A DNA stretch of 64,000 nucleotides from Heterocephalus glaber. Lineage: Eukaryota; Chordata; Mammalia; Rodentia; Bathyergidae. The notes under the pieces are model-generated. The model was not told the DNA's origin. It saw nothing but the letters and a program-made list of their open reading frames with translations, and searched no databases. Position 1 is the stretch's first letter. Each line of letters opens with the position of its first letter. The stretch is taken from assembly GCF_000247695.1 (NCBI RefSeq), contig NW_004624733.1, forward strand, positions 2,531,976 through 2,595,975, given 5' to 3'. Of this stretch, positions 34,870 to 46,372 are shown piece by piece. The translations under genes were made by a program, and so were the position numbers.

Positions 34870-35455
34870 CTGTGTGAATAAAAACAAAGTAAAGCTAATG
34901 CCTATATTGTCACATGTGCATAGTCTACATAATGATTATTGTTCATTACATATATGTAAAATGCCTTTCAACACTTTTGTATAGCGAATTCAAATTCTGA
35001 AGAATAAGGTTAGAACTTAACGTGTCTGAGCTCCTCTCTTAAACTTCACACAGTACTTTGCAATTTTTATCTGGTTTACTTTCTTAAAATTAATATCCTA
35101 AAATCAATATCTTAAAATTAGTAATATTTAAAATTTAAAATTTAACATTCTTAAAATCAACATTAATTCCTTACCATAAATACCTTTAATATTTTCTTTA
35201 AATTAATAATTGTTTACATTTTTTCTAATTGTTATGGTTTATATATGATGCCTCCCCAAAGCCTCATGTGCTCACTTTGGGAGTGGCTGCATCATGGGTA
35301 TGTGATACTGGATTACTCCACTGAGTGGTTTATCACAGTTCTGAGTGTAGGTGGTGGACTTGGTGAAGAGGGAAGACCCACCCTGGGTGTGAGTGGCACC
35401 AATCAATAGGTTTGTAGCCTGGATGGAATAAAAAGGAAAATAAAGAGGAAGTCTT

Positions 35456-35545
35456 GGGCCAGGGATTTAGCTCAGTGGTGCCGCCTGCCTCACAAGCGAA
35501 AGGTCCTGAGTTCGATCTCCGGTACGAAAAAATTTTTTAAAAAAT
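35456..35545 (+). mobile_element. ID SINE, first of a tandem pair
   Basis: GGGCCAGGGATTTAGCTCAG leads to CCGCCTGCCTCACAAGCGAA and AGGTCCTGAGTTCGATCTCC. The left copy of the shared duplication AAAGAGGAAGTCTT is at 35442-35455. Confidence 0.95.
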
Positions 35546-35547
35546 GT

Positions 35548-35636
35548 TGGGCCGGGAATTTAGCTCAGTGGTTCTCCTGCCTGTCTCCCAAGTGCAAGGA
35601 CCCGAGTTCAATCCCCATACCAAAAAAAAAAAAAAA
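35548..35636 (+). mobile_element. ID SINE, second of a tandem pair
   Basis: GGGCCGGGAATTTAGCTCAG leads to AAGTGCAAGGACCCGAGTTC and an A-tail of about 17 bases. The right copy of the shared duplication is at 35637-35650. It probably inserted into the A-tail of the first ID. Confidence 0.95.
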
Positions 35637-35929
35637 AAAGAGGAAGTCTTACTGGCTCCTACCTTGATGCCCTCTGCCCTGCTGTCCTGCCTTGGAATCA
35701 CCCAACTACGGAAGGAAACGTCTACAAACTGTGACTTAAAATAAACCTTTCCAACTTTAACTTGTGGGTGTTAGGTATTTTTTATCACCAATGAGAAAGT
35801 AACTAAGACACTAATAATGTGTATGTGAACAATGATGTCTCTATGTATATTGCTCTCTTTGCCCATAGTTGATTCCCTGTCATGACAAAGCATTTAATAA
35901 TCCTGGCACCACACATTAGGATATTTCAT

Positions 35930-36110
35930 GATTTACAGATCACTTTCACAGAGATCATCTCATTTGATCCCCTGAGGCAGACAGTGCAAATATTACTCTC
36001 ATCTTTCATAGGATAAAATAGTTCATATGAAACCCAAGGTCACCTTGTTAATAAGAGGAAGAGCTAAAAGTAGAACAAGTCTTTAGATTCCTAGTCTAAG
36101 ATTTCTTTCA
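35930..36110 (-). repeat. MIR fragment
   Basis: In plus orientation it reads 'catctcatttgatcccctga', 'ccaaggtcaccttgttaata' and 'agaggaagagctaaaagtag', the reverse of the MIR core. Confidence 0.75.
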
Positions 36111-36297
36111 GCTATTATTACACCTAACTATTCTGTTATTGAATATACAATGCAACATATATTTAATTATGTTCTAAGCCGTTGGGACACTACTCAAATG
36201 TGAAAAATAGTTGCTCTGTAATCATGCAAAGGATTCAAAGATAAATCATTTTAAAATTATTTTCAGTTCTGAATATTAAGAAAATAATGAATCTAAA

Positions 36298-36430
36298 GCT
36301 GGGCATGGGGGTGCATGCCTGCAATCCCAGTGCTCGGGAGGCTGAGGCAGGAGGATCCCCTTGAGTTCAAGGCCAGCCTGACCTACATAGCGAGACCCTG
36401 CCTCAAAGAACCAAAATAAAAAAAAAAATA
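36298..36430 (+). mobile_element. B1-type SINE
   Basis: 'gctgggcatgggggtgcatg', 'aatcccagtgctcgggaggc' and 'gttcaaggccagcctgacct' give a well-preserved B1, with an A-rich tail to about 36440. Confidence 0.93.
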
Positions 36431-36819
36431 AAAAATAAGTAAATTAACATTAATTAGTAAAATAAAGACTCCAAGTTCTGGTGGGTCTAAAAATGACTGA
36501 TATAGAACAGAATATGAAAAACCACTCTATTCCAAGCTCTGAGAAAATTTATATAGTCTAATCTTTGCATTCTCATATTTTAATTTGCTTTGTAACTTAA
36601 ATATAATCATCCTTTTGATATTATCAGTTAAGCTAAGATTAATTTCATAATTATTTATAGGTAGTTATATGCTCTAAACAAAATCCTTAAGAATATATTT
36701 TTTAACAAGATAAAACTTAAAAATTTGAGAATTCCTAAGACAGGTTTCTTATATTACTATGTTACAAAAAAGACAATGTACTAACCCTGAAAGAAATAAC
36801 ATTTAACAAAAACACTAAC

Positions 36820-37009
36820 CTCAAGAGCATTTTGAACACGTTCTTTACTGGAAGCATTTCTCTTGAAGTTATTTGTTAAATTAATTGGTTCAGACCAATG
36901 GTTGCAGTCACCTCCATATAGCAAAAAGTCATTTGGTAAAAATGTCTCTACCCAAAGACGACATACATTATCTTTACAGCAAGTCAGTAGTACATTACAT
37001 ACAGACGCT
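36820..37009 (-). CDS. DMXL1: DMXL1 coding exon 8
   Basis: This exon has 190 bases, phase 2 to 0. It contains the blade SVCNVLLTCCKDNVCRLWVE, then a stretch that includes NLTNNFKRNASSKERVQNAL. The acceptor is TATTCCTTAG and the donor is GTTAGT. The frame stays open upstream into the intron, but the acceptor and phase fix the start. Confidence 0.92.
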
Positions 37010-38247
37010 CTAAGGAATAAAGGGATTTTAGAGGAAAGAATACAAATTTTACACAGTATCACAGACATTCTGCAATGTTTCTATACATATTTAAATGTAC
37101 ACAAATAAGTTAACAATGAAGACAATGTTATTATATAGAGATTTCATCATAGTAAACGGCAATGTATTTTTCTGCCCAGAATCAGTAGTTCTTGTTTCAA
37201 ACACCTAAGATTCTTAACTAGAGCAATAGCAGTTAGGTAAGGTCGGGTAGGGTTACTAACAATTATAGATTGTCCAGACTATGCTCCTTAACTCAACGAC
37301 TGACACATCTCCCTCACAGCAGAACCATTACTTTTCCTAGAGTGTTCCTCCTACAGCTACACTTTTTTAGACCAGAGGGCTGGCGCAGGAACTGCAAGTA
37401 CTGCTCTGTAGTTCAAATGTCTAGGTATAATCCATTGGCTGGGAAGAGCAAAAGCCAAGTCAACAAATTATCTATGTACACTAGCACAAATCACATTAGG
37501 ATGTTTCAGGTGATAACATTCATAGCATAGTGAAAGAATAAGAGAAAAACTTACACAGTATAGCCAAATTGACAACTGCCATGTAGCACCAAAAATGACT
37601 TCTAACTATATTTGAGTAATATGTTTCCACATTAACATAGTATAGGTAAATATTCAGTGGGCTATCAAGTCTTTCAAGACTATAGGAAAGAAAGAACATA
37701 TCTGTGTGTCTGGATGGATTACACTAATATCTAATTCACAGCAGGATAATCTGAGGTGTGCACACACTTCACTCTCCTCAAAGATGTTCAACAAAGTTAT
37801 GTAAATGCTTGATTGAGGTCTCATAGCCTCTTGATTAAGCTCTTTTTCTTAAAAAAAAAAAAGGAAACCAGAGGAGACTTATACTAGAAGGTACAAAATG
37901 ACAAAGTGAAATGTGAAAAAGTCCACACCAACAGCAATCTGTAGAATAAGAGAGAAAAATTAAGACACAAAACAGAAAGTAGAGAAAATGCACACAACTT
38001 TGTAACTTAAAGACATCTGATATGGAGGCAAATTATCTCAGCTTAAACTCGTTTCATATGTCCCACACAATGACCGTCAATCATACTTGATTTACAGACA
38101 AATGTGAAGGCCAGGGACTCTAATATTGCTGTAATCTTTATAGGATCCAAAGTCCTATAGCTATGGTCTCACAAAGTTAGAAAAGCAGTCAAAGTCACAT
38201 TAATGATGTTCTCTTAACACATGGGAAAAAATAACCAATCTACTGAC
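37010..38247 (-). other. DMXL1: DMXL1 intron 7
   Basis: A 1.24-kb intron with an A-run at 37850-37862. I recognise no mobile element or other feature in it. Confidence 0.8.
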
Positions 38248-38426
38248 CTAGGCATATACTTGCTTGTTTTACGCCAGGAAAATCCATTTACAGCTCGAGG
38301 ATGGGCCAAATATACAAAGGAAAAGTCAATTTCTCCTTGGGACTGTTTGTCTGAACTTATATCAGGAGAGGTAACAGCTGTCCGCCAGTTTTCTACATTA
38401 TACCATACCTTTAAAAGACAGTCATC
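38248..38426 (-). CDS. DMXL1: DMXL1 coding exon 7
   Basis: This exon has 179 bases, phase 0 to 2. It starts DDCLLKVWYNVENWRT, closing the WD repeat begun in exon 6. A serine/glutamine-rich loop follows, then FSFVYLAHPRAVNGFSWRK, the first half of the next blade. The acceptor comes after an A/T run and the donor is GTCAGT. Confidence 0.92.
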
Positions 38427-39329
38427 CTAAAAAAAAAAAAAAGTAGAAAAATACAGAACCAAATTAAATTGAAAGTTAATTTAAACAGCAAAATTAAGAT
38501 TCTTCTCTCAACTGGCATAAACGGAGATAGCAGGAGGGGTTGGCACCGAGGAAATGAGAAGTTCTCTGATTCTCATTACTTTTCAATCAGCATTCCTTAA
38601 TTATGCTTTTGAGAAATAAAACATGTGAATGTGTATATTGTATTCAAGAAAAATGCTACTAATTACTATATACTATAGGAAATGGAGTCAGTCAGGGAAG
38701 ACTGAAAGATGAAATTAAGGGCTTCTCCTCTATAAAACGAAATATCAAAAAAGAAAGCAATACCACCAGCAAAAATACAGAGACTACTACTCACTGAACA
38801 AAAGGACACACTTATTTCACGGATTATATAACTTTTCAAAGAAAATGTTATCAATGATAACTAGTATCTTGTATTACATAAAGTATTCTATATATAATGA
38901 AATTTGTACCTAATTTGGGAAATAAGGAGAGGGAGACTAGAATGTATTGAGTGCTGCTTTTAATCTATAACAGAATTTCTACTGTAAAATCAATCAGAAT
39001 GAACAGTTTCATTTCTCTCCTTTAAAAGAAAAAAAAAAAAGACACCTCACTGTGGTTTAGGGGTATCTCACACTCCGTTTGCAGAAGGCTGAGTCATGAA
39101 AACAATAATTTCAAACCACTAGTGTTTCACAAACTATTCAGTGTACCAATGATTAAAAATAAAATAATTCAAGAAAATACACTTTTCTGAAATCAACAGA
39201 TAGTAACAAGGTACAGTATGTACACCAAAGGAATAGTCACAAATGTCCCTTTAAAAAAACCTATAAGTCTTATATTTTAAACACAGTGTAATACAAATAT
39301 CAGCTAAAAGATAATATAAGTAGAAGCTA

Positions 39330-39540
39330 TAGTTTATCATCCACTGCATGCAAGGCACTGGGCTAGTCACTTTATATACATTCTCTAAATTAACCCTATG
39401 ATTAATGACTTGTGAAGTAGGTGGTATTATTCTCATTTTACATAAGAAAAAAGGAAGGCTCAAAGGGATTGACTTGTTTAAGATGAAAAGGCTGGTAAAT
39501 GGTAGATTTATGTACCTAGATCTATCACTAAGGCTAAGGT
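39330..39540 (-). repeat. MIR fragment
   Basis: 'caaggcactgggctagtcac', 'aggtggtattattctcattt', 'aaaggaaggctcaaagggat' and 'gacttgtttaagatgaaaag' are the reverse of MIR. Confidence 0.8.
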
Positions 39541-39630
39541 ATTCCAATTATACCATATTGTCTTTTAACATCATAATATATACCAACTTTTTTGTTACTT
39601 AATATTTTAATAGAAAATAAGATTTTCAAG

Positions 39631-39713
39631 GGCTGGGGATTTATTTTAGTAGCACTGCACTTGCCCTGCAAGCTCAAGGTCCTGAGTTTGATCCTTGATA
39701 TGGGGAGGGGGGA
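39631..39713 (+). mobile_element. ID SINE, diverged
   Basis: GGCTGGGGATTTATTTTAGT then AGCACTGCACTTGCCCTGCA. The tail has become GATATGGGGAGGGGGGA. The duplications GATTTTCAAG (39621-39630) and GATTTCCAAG (39714-39723) flank it. Confidence 0.88.
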
Positions 39714-39813
39714 GATTTCCAAGATAAAAAATAGAATAATGCCAGCCAATGTCCATAAAGCTTCAAAATAAAGTGTGAATACGCAATCTGACAATAGCAT
39801 GTCCAGAATTTAC

Positions 39814-39880
39814 CTTCCCAGCAGTGGCAAAAAATTCTCCATCTGGTGAAAATTTCATCAAATGAACTTCAGAAGCAGTT
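39814..39880 (-). CDS. DMXL1: DMXL1 coding exon 6
   Basis: This 67-base exon, phase 2 to 0, encodes TASEVHLMKFSPDGEFFATA and then GK. It is the classical first half of a WD repeat (V-LMKFSPDG-FFATAGKDD), finished by exon 7. The acceptor is CTCTTTACAG and the donor is GTAAAT. Confidence 0.92.
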
Positions 39881-40004
39881 CTGTAAAGAGGTAAGATATA
39901 ATTTGCAAAAAAACTAAGAAAAAATAAAATAGTCTCAAAATTATTCTCCCACAACCTCTTCAGATAGAAAATGTTTTAATAATATATATTCACACAATTG
40001 ATTG

Positions 40005-40245
40005 ACTGACTACAGTACTGGGGACCAAACCTAGACTTTCAAACTGAGCTACTGCCTCAGCCTTTTCTTTTTACTTTTCTTTCCTTTCCTCTTCTCTCTC
40101 TCCTTCCTTTTTCTTTCATTCTTTCTTTTTTGAAAAGGAAAAACTATGTTATCTCACTATGTTGTCCAGTCTGTTCTAAATTCCAGAGGTGATCTCTCTG
40201 CCCTAGTCTCTCAAAAAGCTGGAATTAAACCATGCTGGTTTAAAA
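40005..40245 (-). mobile_element. B1-dID SINE with an internal pyrimidine tract
   Basis: Reverse-strand reading gives a B1 half ('tgagagactagggcagagag', 'acaacatagtgagataacat'). A purine tract follows (40070-40135 on + is CT-rich), then an ID half ('gaggcagtagctcagtttga'). Confidence 0.65.
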
Positions 40246-40263
40246 GTAAAATTATTTTTTGGT

Positions 40264-40368
40264 TTTTTTTTTTTGAGCTCAGAGTTGAACCCAGGGCCTT
40301 GCATATATAAGGAGAATTATTTGAACCCATGAGTTGGAGATCACCATGGGCAACTTGTGAGCATGTCA
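40264..40368. mobile_element. SINE fragments (ID reverse, B1 tail)
   Basis: 'gagctcagagttgaacccag' and 'ggccttgcatatataagg' resemble an ID B-box region in reverse. They join a B1-like tail ('agttggagatcaccatgggc') with an A-run. Confidence 0.5.
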
Positions 40369-40382
40369 AAAAAAAAAAAGGA

Positions 40383-40468
40383 GGGCCACGGATTTAGCTC
40401 AGAGGTTCCAGCACCTGCCTCACAAGTGCAAGGTCCTGAGTTCAATCTCCGGTTCCAAAAAAAAAAAA
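40383..40468 (+). mobile_element. ID SINE (GGTCC subtype)
   Basis: GGGCCACGGATTTAGCTCAG, then CCAGCACCTGCCTCACAAGT and AGGTCCTGAGTTCAATCTCC, with a 12-base A-tail. Confidence 0.93.
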
Positions 40469-41369
40469 GGCAAAGGCTACATACTGACTATACACTGTCT
40501 CCTCACTCCGAACATATCCACTCCATCACTCATTCTGCTCTCTTCACTTCAGTCAGAAGTTAGAACATTTTAACTACGGGTCTCTGCACTTCATGACAGG
40601 TACTTGTGGCCTGCTCTCTCACTTCACATCTATGCGCAAAGATCACCTCTATTTCCTTTCCCCTTACCCTATGTACTTTGTCTCCATGGCACTAACACAC
40701 CTTTGTTCAACATGTGCAACCAGTGTCTTAAATCTATCACAAGTGGGAAAAAAACCCAGTAATAATAAATAAATAAAACAAATGGGATATGATCAAAATT
40801 CAACTTTTAAATGTATTCCAGTGAATGTAATCTATTGATCCTAAATCAAAACCTGCATGGTTTCTAGATTATGTCTTTTCTGCTTGCTTAAATACAGCTC
40901 AAATAATCAGTATTTCTGTTCCATGGTACTACTGGAAACTCTTAATTCTACATTCTCCTCTCTCACAACTGCAAAAAGTATACTTCAAGCTCTCAGTTCA
41001 TCACATGAAAGCTCCTAAACAGACCTCCAGAAAACACAATCTAACACTTCACTGTTCCTCCTCGCAACCTCAATGACTCAGAGGCAAGGCTGTAACTCTT
41101 TCTAAAGAATTATTTATGCAAATCCAATTCTCTGTATATATATTAACCTTTTTTATGCCTATGACCTAGATGGGGAGAAAAATATACGGAACCAGCTCCT
41201 TTGAAATCTGCTCTGTAAATTTTAACTATAGAAAGTCTGCTGGCTCTCATTTTGGTATCTGGTAACTACTACTACTTCAAATAAAATTGAGTCAGGAAAA
41301 ATTCCATCTAACATCCTGATATACCAGTTTACTGGCTTATTATCTTTCTATCTACTCAATATAATATTA

Positions 41370-41432
41370 CAAGCATTTCTGAAGCATCCTGGGACATGAT
41401 AAGCACTCAATAAATATCTGGTGAATGAACAT
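41370..41432 (+). repeat. L2-like 3' end
   Basis: 'catcctgggacatgataagc', then 'actcaataaatatctggtga', resembles the end of L2 elements. It is short, so the assignment is weak. Confidence 0.45.
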
Positions 41433-41869
41433 AACCAGGAATTATTATCTGAAGGATGTGAAAAAAATTAAGCCTACTGATTCATACTTCCAAATTGTAC
41501 CCTAGAAATGAAATATCAATTTCATTCACGTGACAGCCCATGAGATACCTGTTTTTCCAAATATTCACTGTTTAATAGAGAATATTCATTATCTTCTTTT
41601 CGCACATTTCACATTTCTATTTCAAGTGCAATCAACCCTTAAAATAATTATGTTATACATACACCTTTTTAAATTTTGTGCTCAAGCATTGCAAAAAAAT
41701 AATTATATCATTCTCTTCTCTGCCCACTATTACTATTATTTTACCTACACTTTTCTAAGTAATTTTTAAGACTGGCCTTTAAAAAGGCATTAACCCCTAA
41801 ATTCCATATTTCCTTCAGTTTTTTGTTCCTTTCTGTTTTCTGGCTTATTAGAAATATTGAATTGATAAA

Positions 41870-41985
41870 TACAGTATTTCACCATGTTGCCAAGATTGGT
41901 CTTGAACTCCTGAGCTAAGTGATCTACTGACTCAAGTCTCCCAAATAGCTGGGACTACAGATGTGTGCAACGATACCTGGTTAGT
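41870..41985 (-). mobile_element. B1-type SINE
   Basis: 'caccatgttgccaagattgg', 'tcttgaactcctgagctaag' and 'agctgggactacagatgtgt' are the reverse of the B1/Alu pattern. Confidence 0.8.
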
Positions 41986-42131
41986 CAAAACTATTAATTT
42001 TTCCCTTCCTTTCAGTTTCTAGTATTCGTGTCATACTTAGAAGTCTTTCCCTAACTCTAAAGCAGCATATTTTGTCCAACAATACAACAAAAGTGACACA
42101 TATAAGTCAAATATAGCATTTGAAATCTCCT

Positions 42132-42340
42132 ACTAGTGCGCTAGATGTGGTGGCACATGCTGTAATTCCAGCTGCTTGGGATGCTGGGACAGGATCCCAA
42201 GTTTGAGGATAGCCTGGACAACTTAAGACTCTAGTACAAAAATAAAATGATAGAAAGGCTGGGGATGTACCTCTGTGGTACAGCACCTGCCTAGCATGTG
42301 AAAACCCCTGGTTTGATTTTCACTACAGGGAGAAAAAAAA
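42132..42340 (+). mobile_element. B1-dID SINE
   Basis: A B1 half ('gctagatgtggtggcacatg', 'tgtaattccagctgcttggg') is joined to an ID half ('ggctggggatgtacctctgt', 'ggtacagcacctgcctagca') and an A-tail. Confidence 0.85.
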
Positions 42341-43398
42341 AACCTATTAGCCACATGAAAAAGGAAAACAGAAACATGTGAAATTAAGTATATGTTATTT
42401 AACCTAATATGCCAAAAAATACTATCATTTCAACACATAATCAATTAAAAAACTGTTAGAGATAGTTTACATTATTTTATGCCAAGCTTTTGAAATCTAG
42501 TGTTTACTTTATACACATATATACGTAATAAGATATTTTACATTCTTTTTTGTGTTTGTGCTGAGTTTTGGAAATCCACTGTTTATCTTTCAGCACATCC
42601 AACTGGGACTAACCACATCTCAAGGGCTAAAGCAAAATGTGGTCAGTGCCCACAATATTGAACATTGTAGCTCTAAAATAGAGAAATTTACCTATATTTT
42701 CTCTAATATTTTTGTTTCACTGTACAGAAATTCAGTATTTTCCTCCATCTGACACTTTGATACCAGCTACAAAAGTGATTCTAACTCACTTTCCCTTCCA
42801 TAGAGCGGCTAATTATTGCTCCACTATGAAATGCTCCTTTATACACTGAGTATCTATTCATGGTTGAGTCTACACCTAGATCCTCATATGTCTGTTCCTA
42901 TATTAACAACAAACTGCTAAATCAGCTATAGCTTTACTATACTACTTTCATTTTTCTTTTCTTTCACAATTTCCCTGGTTTTCCCATCTTGTTCTTGCAA
43001 AGAAATTTAGAATTATGCTCAAAAGTAGGAATTCCAATGAAATTCTGATTATGGTCAATATATAAATTAATATGGGAAAAACAAACTTCCCCATAATACA
43101 AAGCCTTTCATTCAAAAGCATAAAAAGAATATCTTTTTTGTATAATTTAGCAATTTCCATTTAATGATCTTCATGTAGGCCTTTTATATTTATGTTTCTT
43201 TCTAGATATTTTCACATTTTAAAAAACATGGAGATTTGGAACCTGGAAAATGGTGAATTCTTGATGTGCAAAAAAGGCATGTTACACACAAAAAGAAATC
43301 AATGTTAGTGTGGTTTTACACAAGTTAAAATGCATTTATAGTATAATAAAATCACAAATAACAGATTTATCAGTTTAATCCCCTAATTAGTTGCTTAC

Positions 43399-43531
43399 TT
43401 GCAATGCCAAATGCATCTCCAATCCCCAAAGTTAAGATCTGTTTTATCTGCATCTTCATCTTCATTTAGCTTCTTTAAATTAGTATTAGACCAGAGTTGC
43501 AAACAGCTGGAACCCGTTAAAAGACGACTAC
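43399..43531 (-). CDS. DMXL1: DMXL1 coding exon 5
   Basis: This exon has 133 bases, phase 1 to 2. It completes the blade SRLLTGSSCLQLWSN, then has an acidic lysine-rich loop (KKLNEDEDADKTD) and FGDWRCIWHCK leading into the next blade. The acceptor follows a long T tract and the donor is GTAAGC. Confidence 0.9.
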
Positions 43532-43734
43532 CTAAAAAAAAAAAAAAAAATTCACTACTTGTTATTTAGGTATTTAACAGTGAGTTAAAATACAAGTTCA
43601 AGAGTTTCATATAATACTATAAAGATAATACAATTTATAAAAAGACTAACAAAAAATATTTGGGGAAGGGGAAGAAGGGTGTACTTTAATTTTGTTGAAA
43701 CAGCTTGGAAAAGAGGGGAATAGATCTTATGACC

Positions 43735-44260
43735 TCTCAATTCAACAAACATTTAATGACTATCTTCTTTGTACCACACACTGCAGTAAGCACTGGGGAT
43801 ATACTGACAAATAAAACACTGCCCTTTTTCATGAGTTCACATTCCAGTAGAGAGAAAGACATGAAAAAATTACAATCCACTGTAAAAGTGTTACAAACAT
43901 GATAGAAATGTGTGCAAAGTCCCAGGGAGGAGAAATTATGTGTGTTTGTAGTAAAAGTATCAGGGGAAGCAATGACATGCAACCTGGTCCTTAGGGAATG
44001 AAGAGGAGGAAAGGAGAGGTGACAGGATTTCAGAAATGGGACCTAACACAAAGGCATGAAGGCATGCAACTTCATTTTCCAAAATTGCCTCTTAATTAAG
44101 GACTAGGTAACATAATAAGACTAGAAAAAGAAACAAGGTTGCAAAAAATGCCAGGATGGGATTTTGAAGCATTTTTCGGGTTTATCAGGAGTTTGGGCTT
44201 TGTTATAGGTAGTCAGAAGTCAAAAGATTTTGAAGGAAGAGGGGATAGGTTTACATAACT
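43735..44260 (-). mobile_element. Ancient L2-like LINE fragment
   Basis: 'tcaattcaacaaacatttaa', 'gcagtaagcactggggatat', 'gagttcacattccagtagag' and 'gagtttgggctttgttatag' fit the reverse of the L2 3' region. Confidence 0.55.
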
Positions 44261-44473
44261 GGATCCATACTTCAGAACAAGGTTATTAACAGAAGGCGCC
44301 ACCAACAGACTTGAAGAAGCCTATGACCTTCCCTCCACTGAGGTAATACACAAAAGCTGTATTGTAATATGTACATTTTTCTAGAGATAATCCATAACTT
44401 TCATCATACTTTCATCTTTTAAAGACTTTAGTATACAAAGAAAATTAAAAATCCTTTTTAGAAAATAACTCTT

Positions 44474-44565
44474 GGGCCAGGGATTTAGCTCAGTGGTTCC
44501 GCCACCTGCCTTGCAAGCGCAAGGTCCCAAGTGGGATCCCCGGGGTACAAAAAAAAAAAAAAAAA
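44474..44565 (+). mobile_element. ID SINE (GGTCC subtype)
   Basis: GGGCCAGGGATTTAGCTCAG, then CCGCCACCTGCCTTGCAAGC and GCAAGGTCCC, near the subfamily pattern. The B box is altered (GTGGGATCC). An A-tail of about 17 bases follows. Confidence 0.95.
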
Positions 44566-44714
44566 GAAAAGAACTACAGATAAAAGGAAAGAAAACATAA
44601 GAACCACAGAAATCTGATTTATTAACTATAATACTTCATATAGTAAATCATGAGGATCTGAACCATATTAAAAAAAACCAAAGATTTAAAAGACATTTCA
44701 AAAAGTAGAACTGC

Positions 44715-44800
44715 CGGGCCGAGGATTTAGCTCAGTGGTTTTGGTGCCTGCTGCGCAAGCACAAGGACCCGAGTTCAATCCCCAGCACCAAAAAAAAAAA
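44715..44800 (+). mobile_element. ID SINE (GGACC subtype)
   Basis: GGGCCGAGGATTTAGCTCAG, then TTGGTGCCTGCTGCGCAAGC and ACAAGGACCC. The duplications AAAAAGTAGAACT and AAAAAGTAGAATT flank it. Confidence 0.95.
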
Positions 44801-45039
44801 GTAGAATTATGTGTATAAAGATGCAATTTTATGACTTCAATAACGAAACACTGGGGCAGAGCTGTAAAGGAGTAGAGTGTTTTATTGAAGTTAGGCTGAT
44901 ATTGATACAAATTAAGTGTTATAACTCTACAGATGACACATTTAATCCCGAAAGTAAGCAAAAGGAAACAGGTACTGAGTACAGAAAAAAAGGAAATGAG
45001 AATTTTAAATATTTCACTTCAAAAAAATCAACTGAAGAA

Positions 45040-45362
45040 CGACAGCATAGATAAACCTTGTGGACATTATAATTGAAATAAGTCAGTTACAAAGACATAT
45101 GCTCTATGTACTTATATGAGGTACTTAGGGTAGTCAAAATCAGAGTGATAAGAGAGTAGATCAGAGGTTTCCAGGGCTGGATAGGTAAAGAAATAGGGAG
45201 TTGCTACTTACAGAGTTTCACTTTTATAAGGTGAAAAGAATTATAGAGATATGTGGGATAATGGTTGCACAACATTATGAAAGTGTTTAATACTCTTGAA
45301 ATGTATACTTAATGTGCTTAAGATGATAAAATTTGTGTAGTCTCTCACAATTTTTTAAAAAG
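45040..45362 (+). mobile_element. Old L1 3' UTR fragment
   Basis: 'accttgtggacattataatt', 'acttatatgaggtacttagg', 'ttccagggctggataggtaa' and 'gataatggttgcacaacatt' match the L1M 3' UTR pattern. It ends in TTTTTAAAAAG. Confidence 0.8.
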
Positions 45363-45631
45363 TGAAATAATAAGAAACTGTCAAGCCTTTTCAACAACTA
45401 AAAAATGAAAAACCAAGAGGTTCAAAGACAGGTTTCAACTTTATGATTTGAGATTGAGTAGAAGGTTATGTTACCATGCATACAAAGAAGATGAAGAATT
45501 AGCAATTTTAGCCAACACAAACTGGCAAAAATAAATCATTCACATTGGCAATTAGGGACGTGTATGTGTCTGGAATGATTATTTTCTTATTTCAAAAGAA
45601 TGGCAGGTCTGTGACCAAAGCATAAGTTTTA

Positions 45632-45731
45632 TTTTATTTATTTTTATTTTTTTAATTTTTGGTACCAGGGATTGAACTCGGGTCCTTGCGCTTGCGCAGC
45701 AGGCAGCAAAACCACTGAGCTAAATCCCTGG
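45632..45731 (-). mobile_element. ID SINE (GGACC subtype)
   Basis: Minus-strand ID with an extended A/AT tail. CTGCCTGCTGCGCAAGCGCA then AGGACCCGAGTTCAATCCCT. The duplications CCAAAGCATAAGTTTTA and CCAAAAGCATAAATTTTA surround it. Confidence 0.93.
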
Positions 45732-45744
45732 CCCAAAAGCATAA

Positions 45745-45930
45745 ATTTTAGATCAGAAATCCCTGCATCTAAATCACAAATATACAACTTAATTAGCAAT
45801 ATGAATTGGATCTAGTAAGGCAATTGGTGAGCCTCAGTAAAATTAGAGGTCTGTATACAGTTGCTGTAAAGATTAGCTGTGTCGCTAGCACAGGCCAGGT
45901 ACTTAGCAGAAGCTCAATATGTAGCAGCTT
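45745..45930 (+). repeat. MIR fragment (probable)
   Basis: 'gtgagcctcagtaaaattag', 'cagttgctgtaaagattagc' and 'caggtacttagcagaagctc' then AATA follow the second half of MIR, heavily diverged. Confidence 0.55.
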
Positions 45931-46044
45931 AAGCAAGTGCAAAGTTTCATAGAAAGAAAAAAAAATATAGAAAGCCCTATCAACATAGTTCATTTAAATA
46001 CATTTATTATTGAGCTTACCAACAGACAAAGTCTCTGTGTGTGT

Positions 46045-46195
46045 GTTGTGGTACTGGGAATTGAATCCAGGACCTTTTGCCTGAGTCCTTTTTGTATTTT
46101 TTATTTTGAGACAGGGTCTCACTAAGTTACCAAGATGCTCAGGCTGGTCCCACCCATAGTGCTGGATTATAAACATGTACCACTATACTCAGTTA
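46045..46195 (-). mobile_element. B1-dID SINE
   Basis: Reverse ID part ('gtggtactgggaattgaatc') then reverse B1 part ('gagacagggtctcactaagt', 'gtgctggattataaacatgt'). Confidence 0.75.
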
Positions 46196-46249
46196 ACATA
46201 AACTGAAGATGAAATTATGATATCATATGAAAGATTAAGAATTTAACAT

Positions 46250-46372
46250 GGAGCCAAGCATAATATTGCACACTTATAGTTCTAGTTATTAGAGAGGCTG
46301 AAGCAAGATTGATAGAGTCCAGGGATTCAAAGTTAGCCTGGGCAACATAGCGAAGCTCTACTTCATTAAAAA
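46250..46372 (+). mobile_element. B1-type SINE, old
   Basis: 'gagccaagcataatattgca', 'agagaggctgaagcaagatt' and 'ttagcctgggcaacatagcg' with an A-rich tail. Confidence 0.75.

Larger units (their letters stand above)
35230..35815 (+). repeat. URR1-like rodent repeat, split by IDs
   Basis: It starts 'ttgttatggtttatatatga', passes 'gggaagacccaccctgggtg' and 'ggatggaataaaaaggaaaa', and ends 'ttaggtattttttatcacca' and 'gagaaagtaactaagacac'. This is the pattern I recall for the rodent URR1 non-autonomous DNA transposon. The two IDs at 35456-35636 lie inside it. Confidence 0.6.
34870..36819 (-). other. DMXL1: DMXL1 intron 8
   Basis: This 1.95-kb intron holds a URR1-like element split by two IDs (35230-35815), a MIR (35930-36110) and a B1 (36298-36430). 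Positions 36440-36819 show nothing recognised. Confidence 0.8.
38427..39813 (-). other. DMXL1: DMXL1 intron 6
   Basis: This 1.39-kb intron contains a MIR (39330-39540) and an ID (39631-39713). Positions 38440-39320 show nothing recognised. Confidence 0.8.
39881..43398 (-). other. DMXL1: DMXL1 intron 5
   Basis: This 3.5-kb intron has several SINEs (40005-40468, 41870-41985 and 42132-42340) and a weak L2-like end at 41370-41430. Positions 40500-41360 and 42345-43398 show nothing else recognised. Confidence 0.75.
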
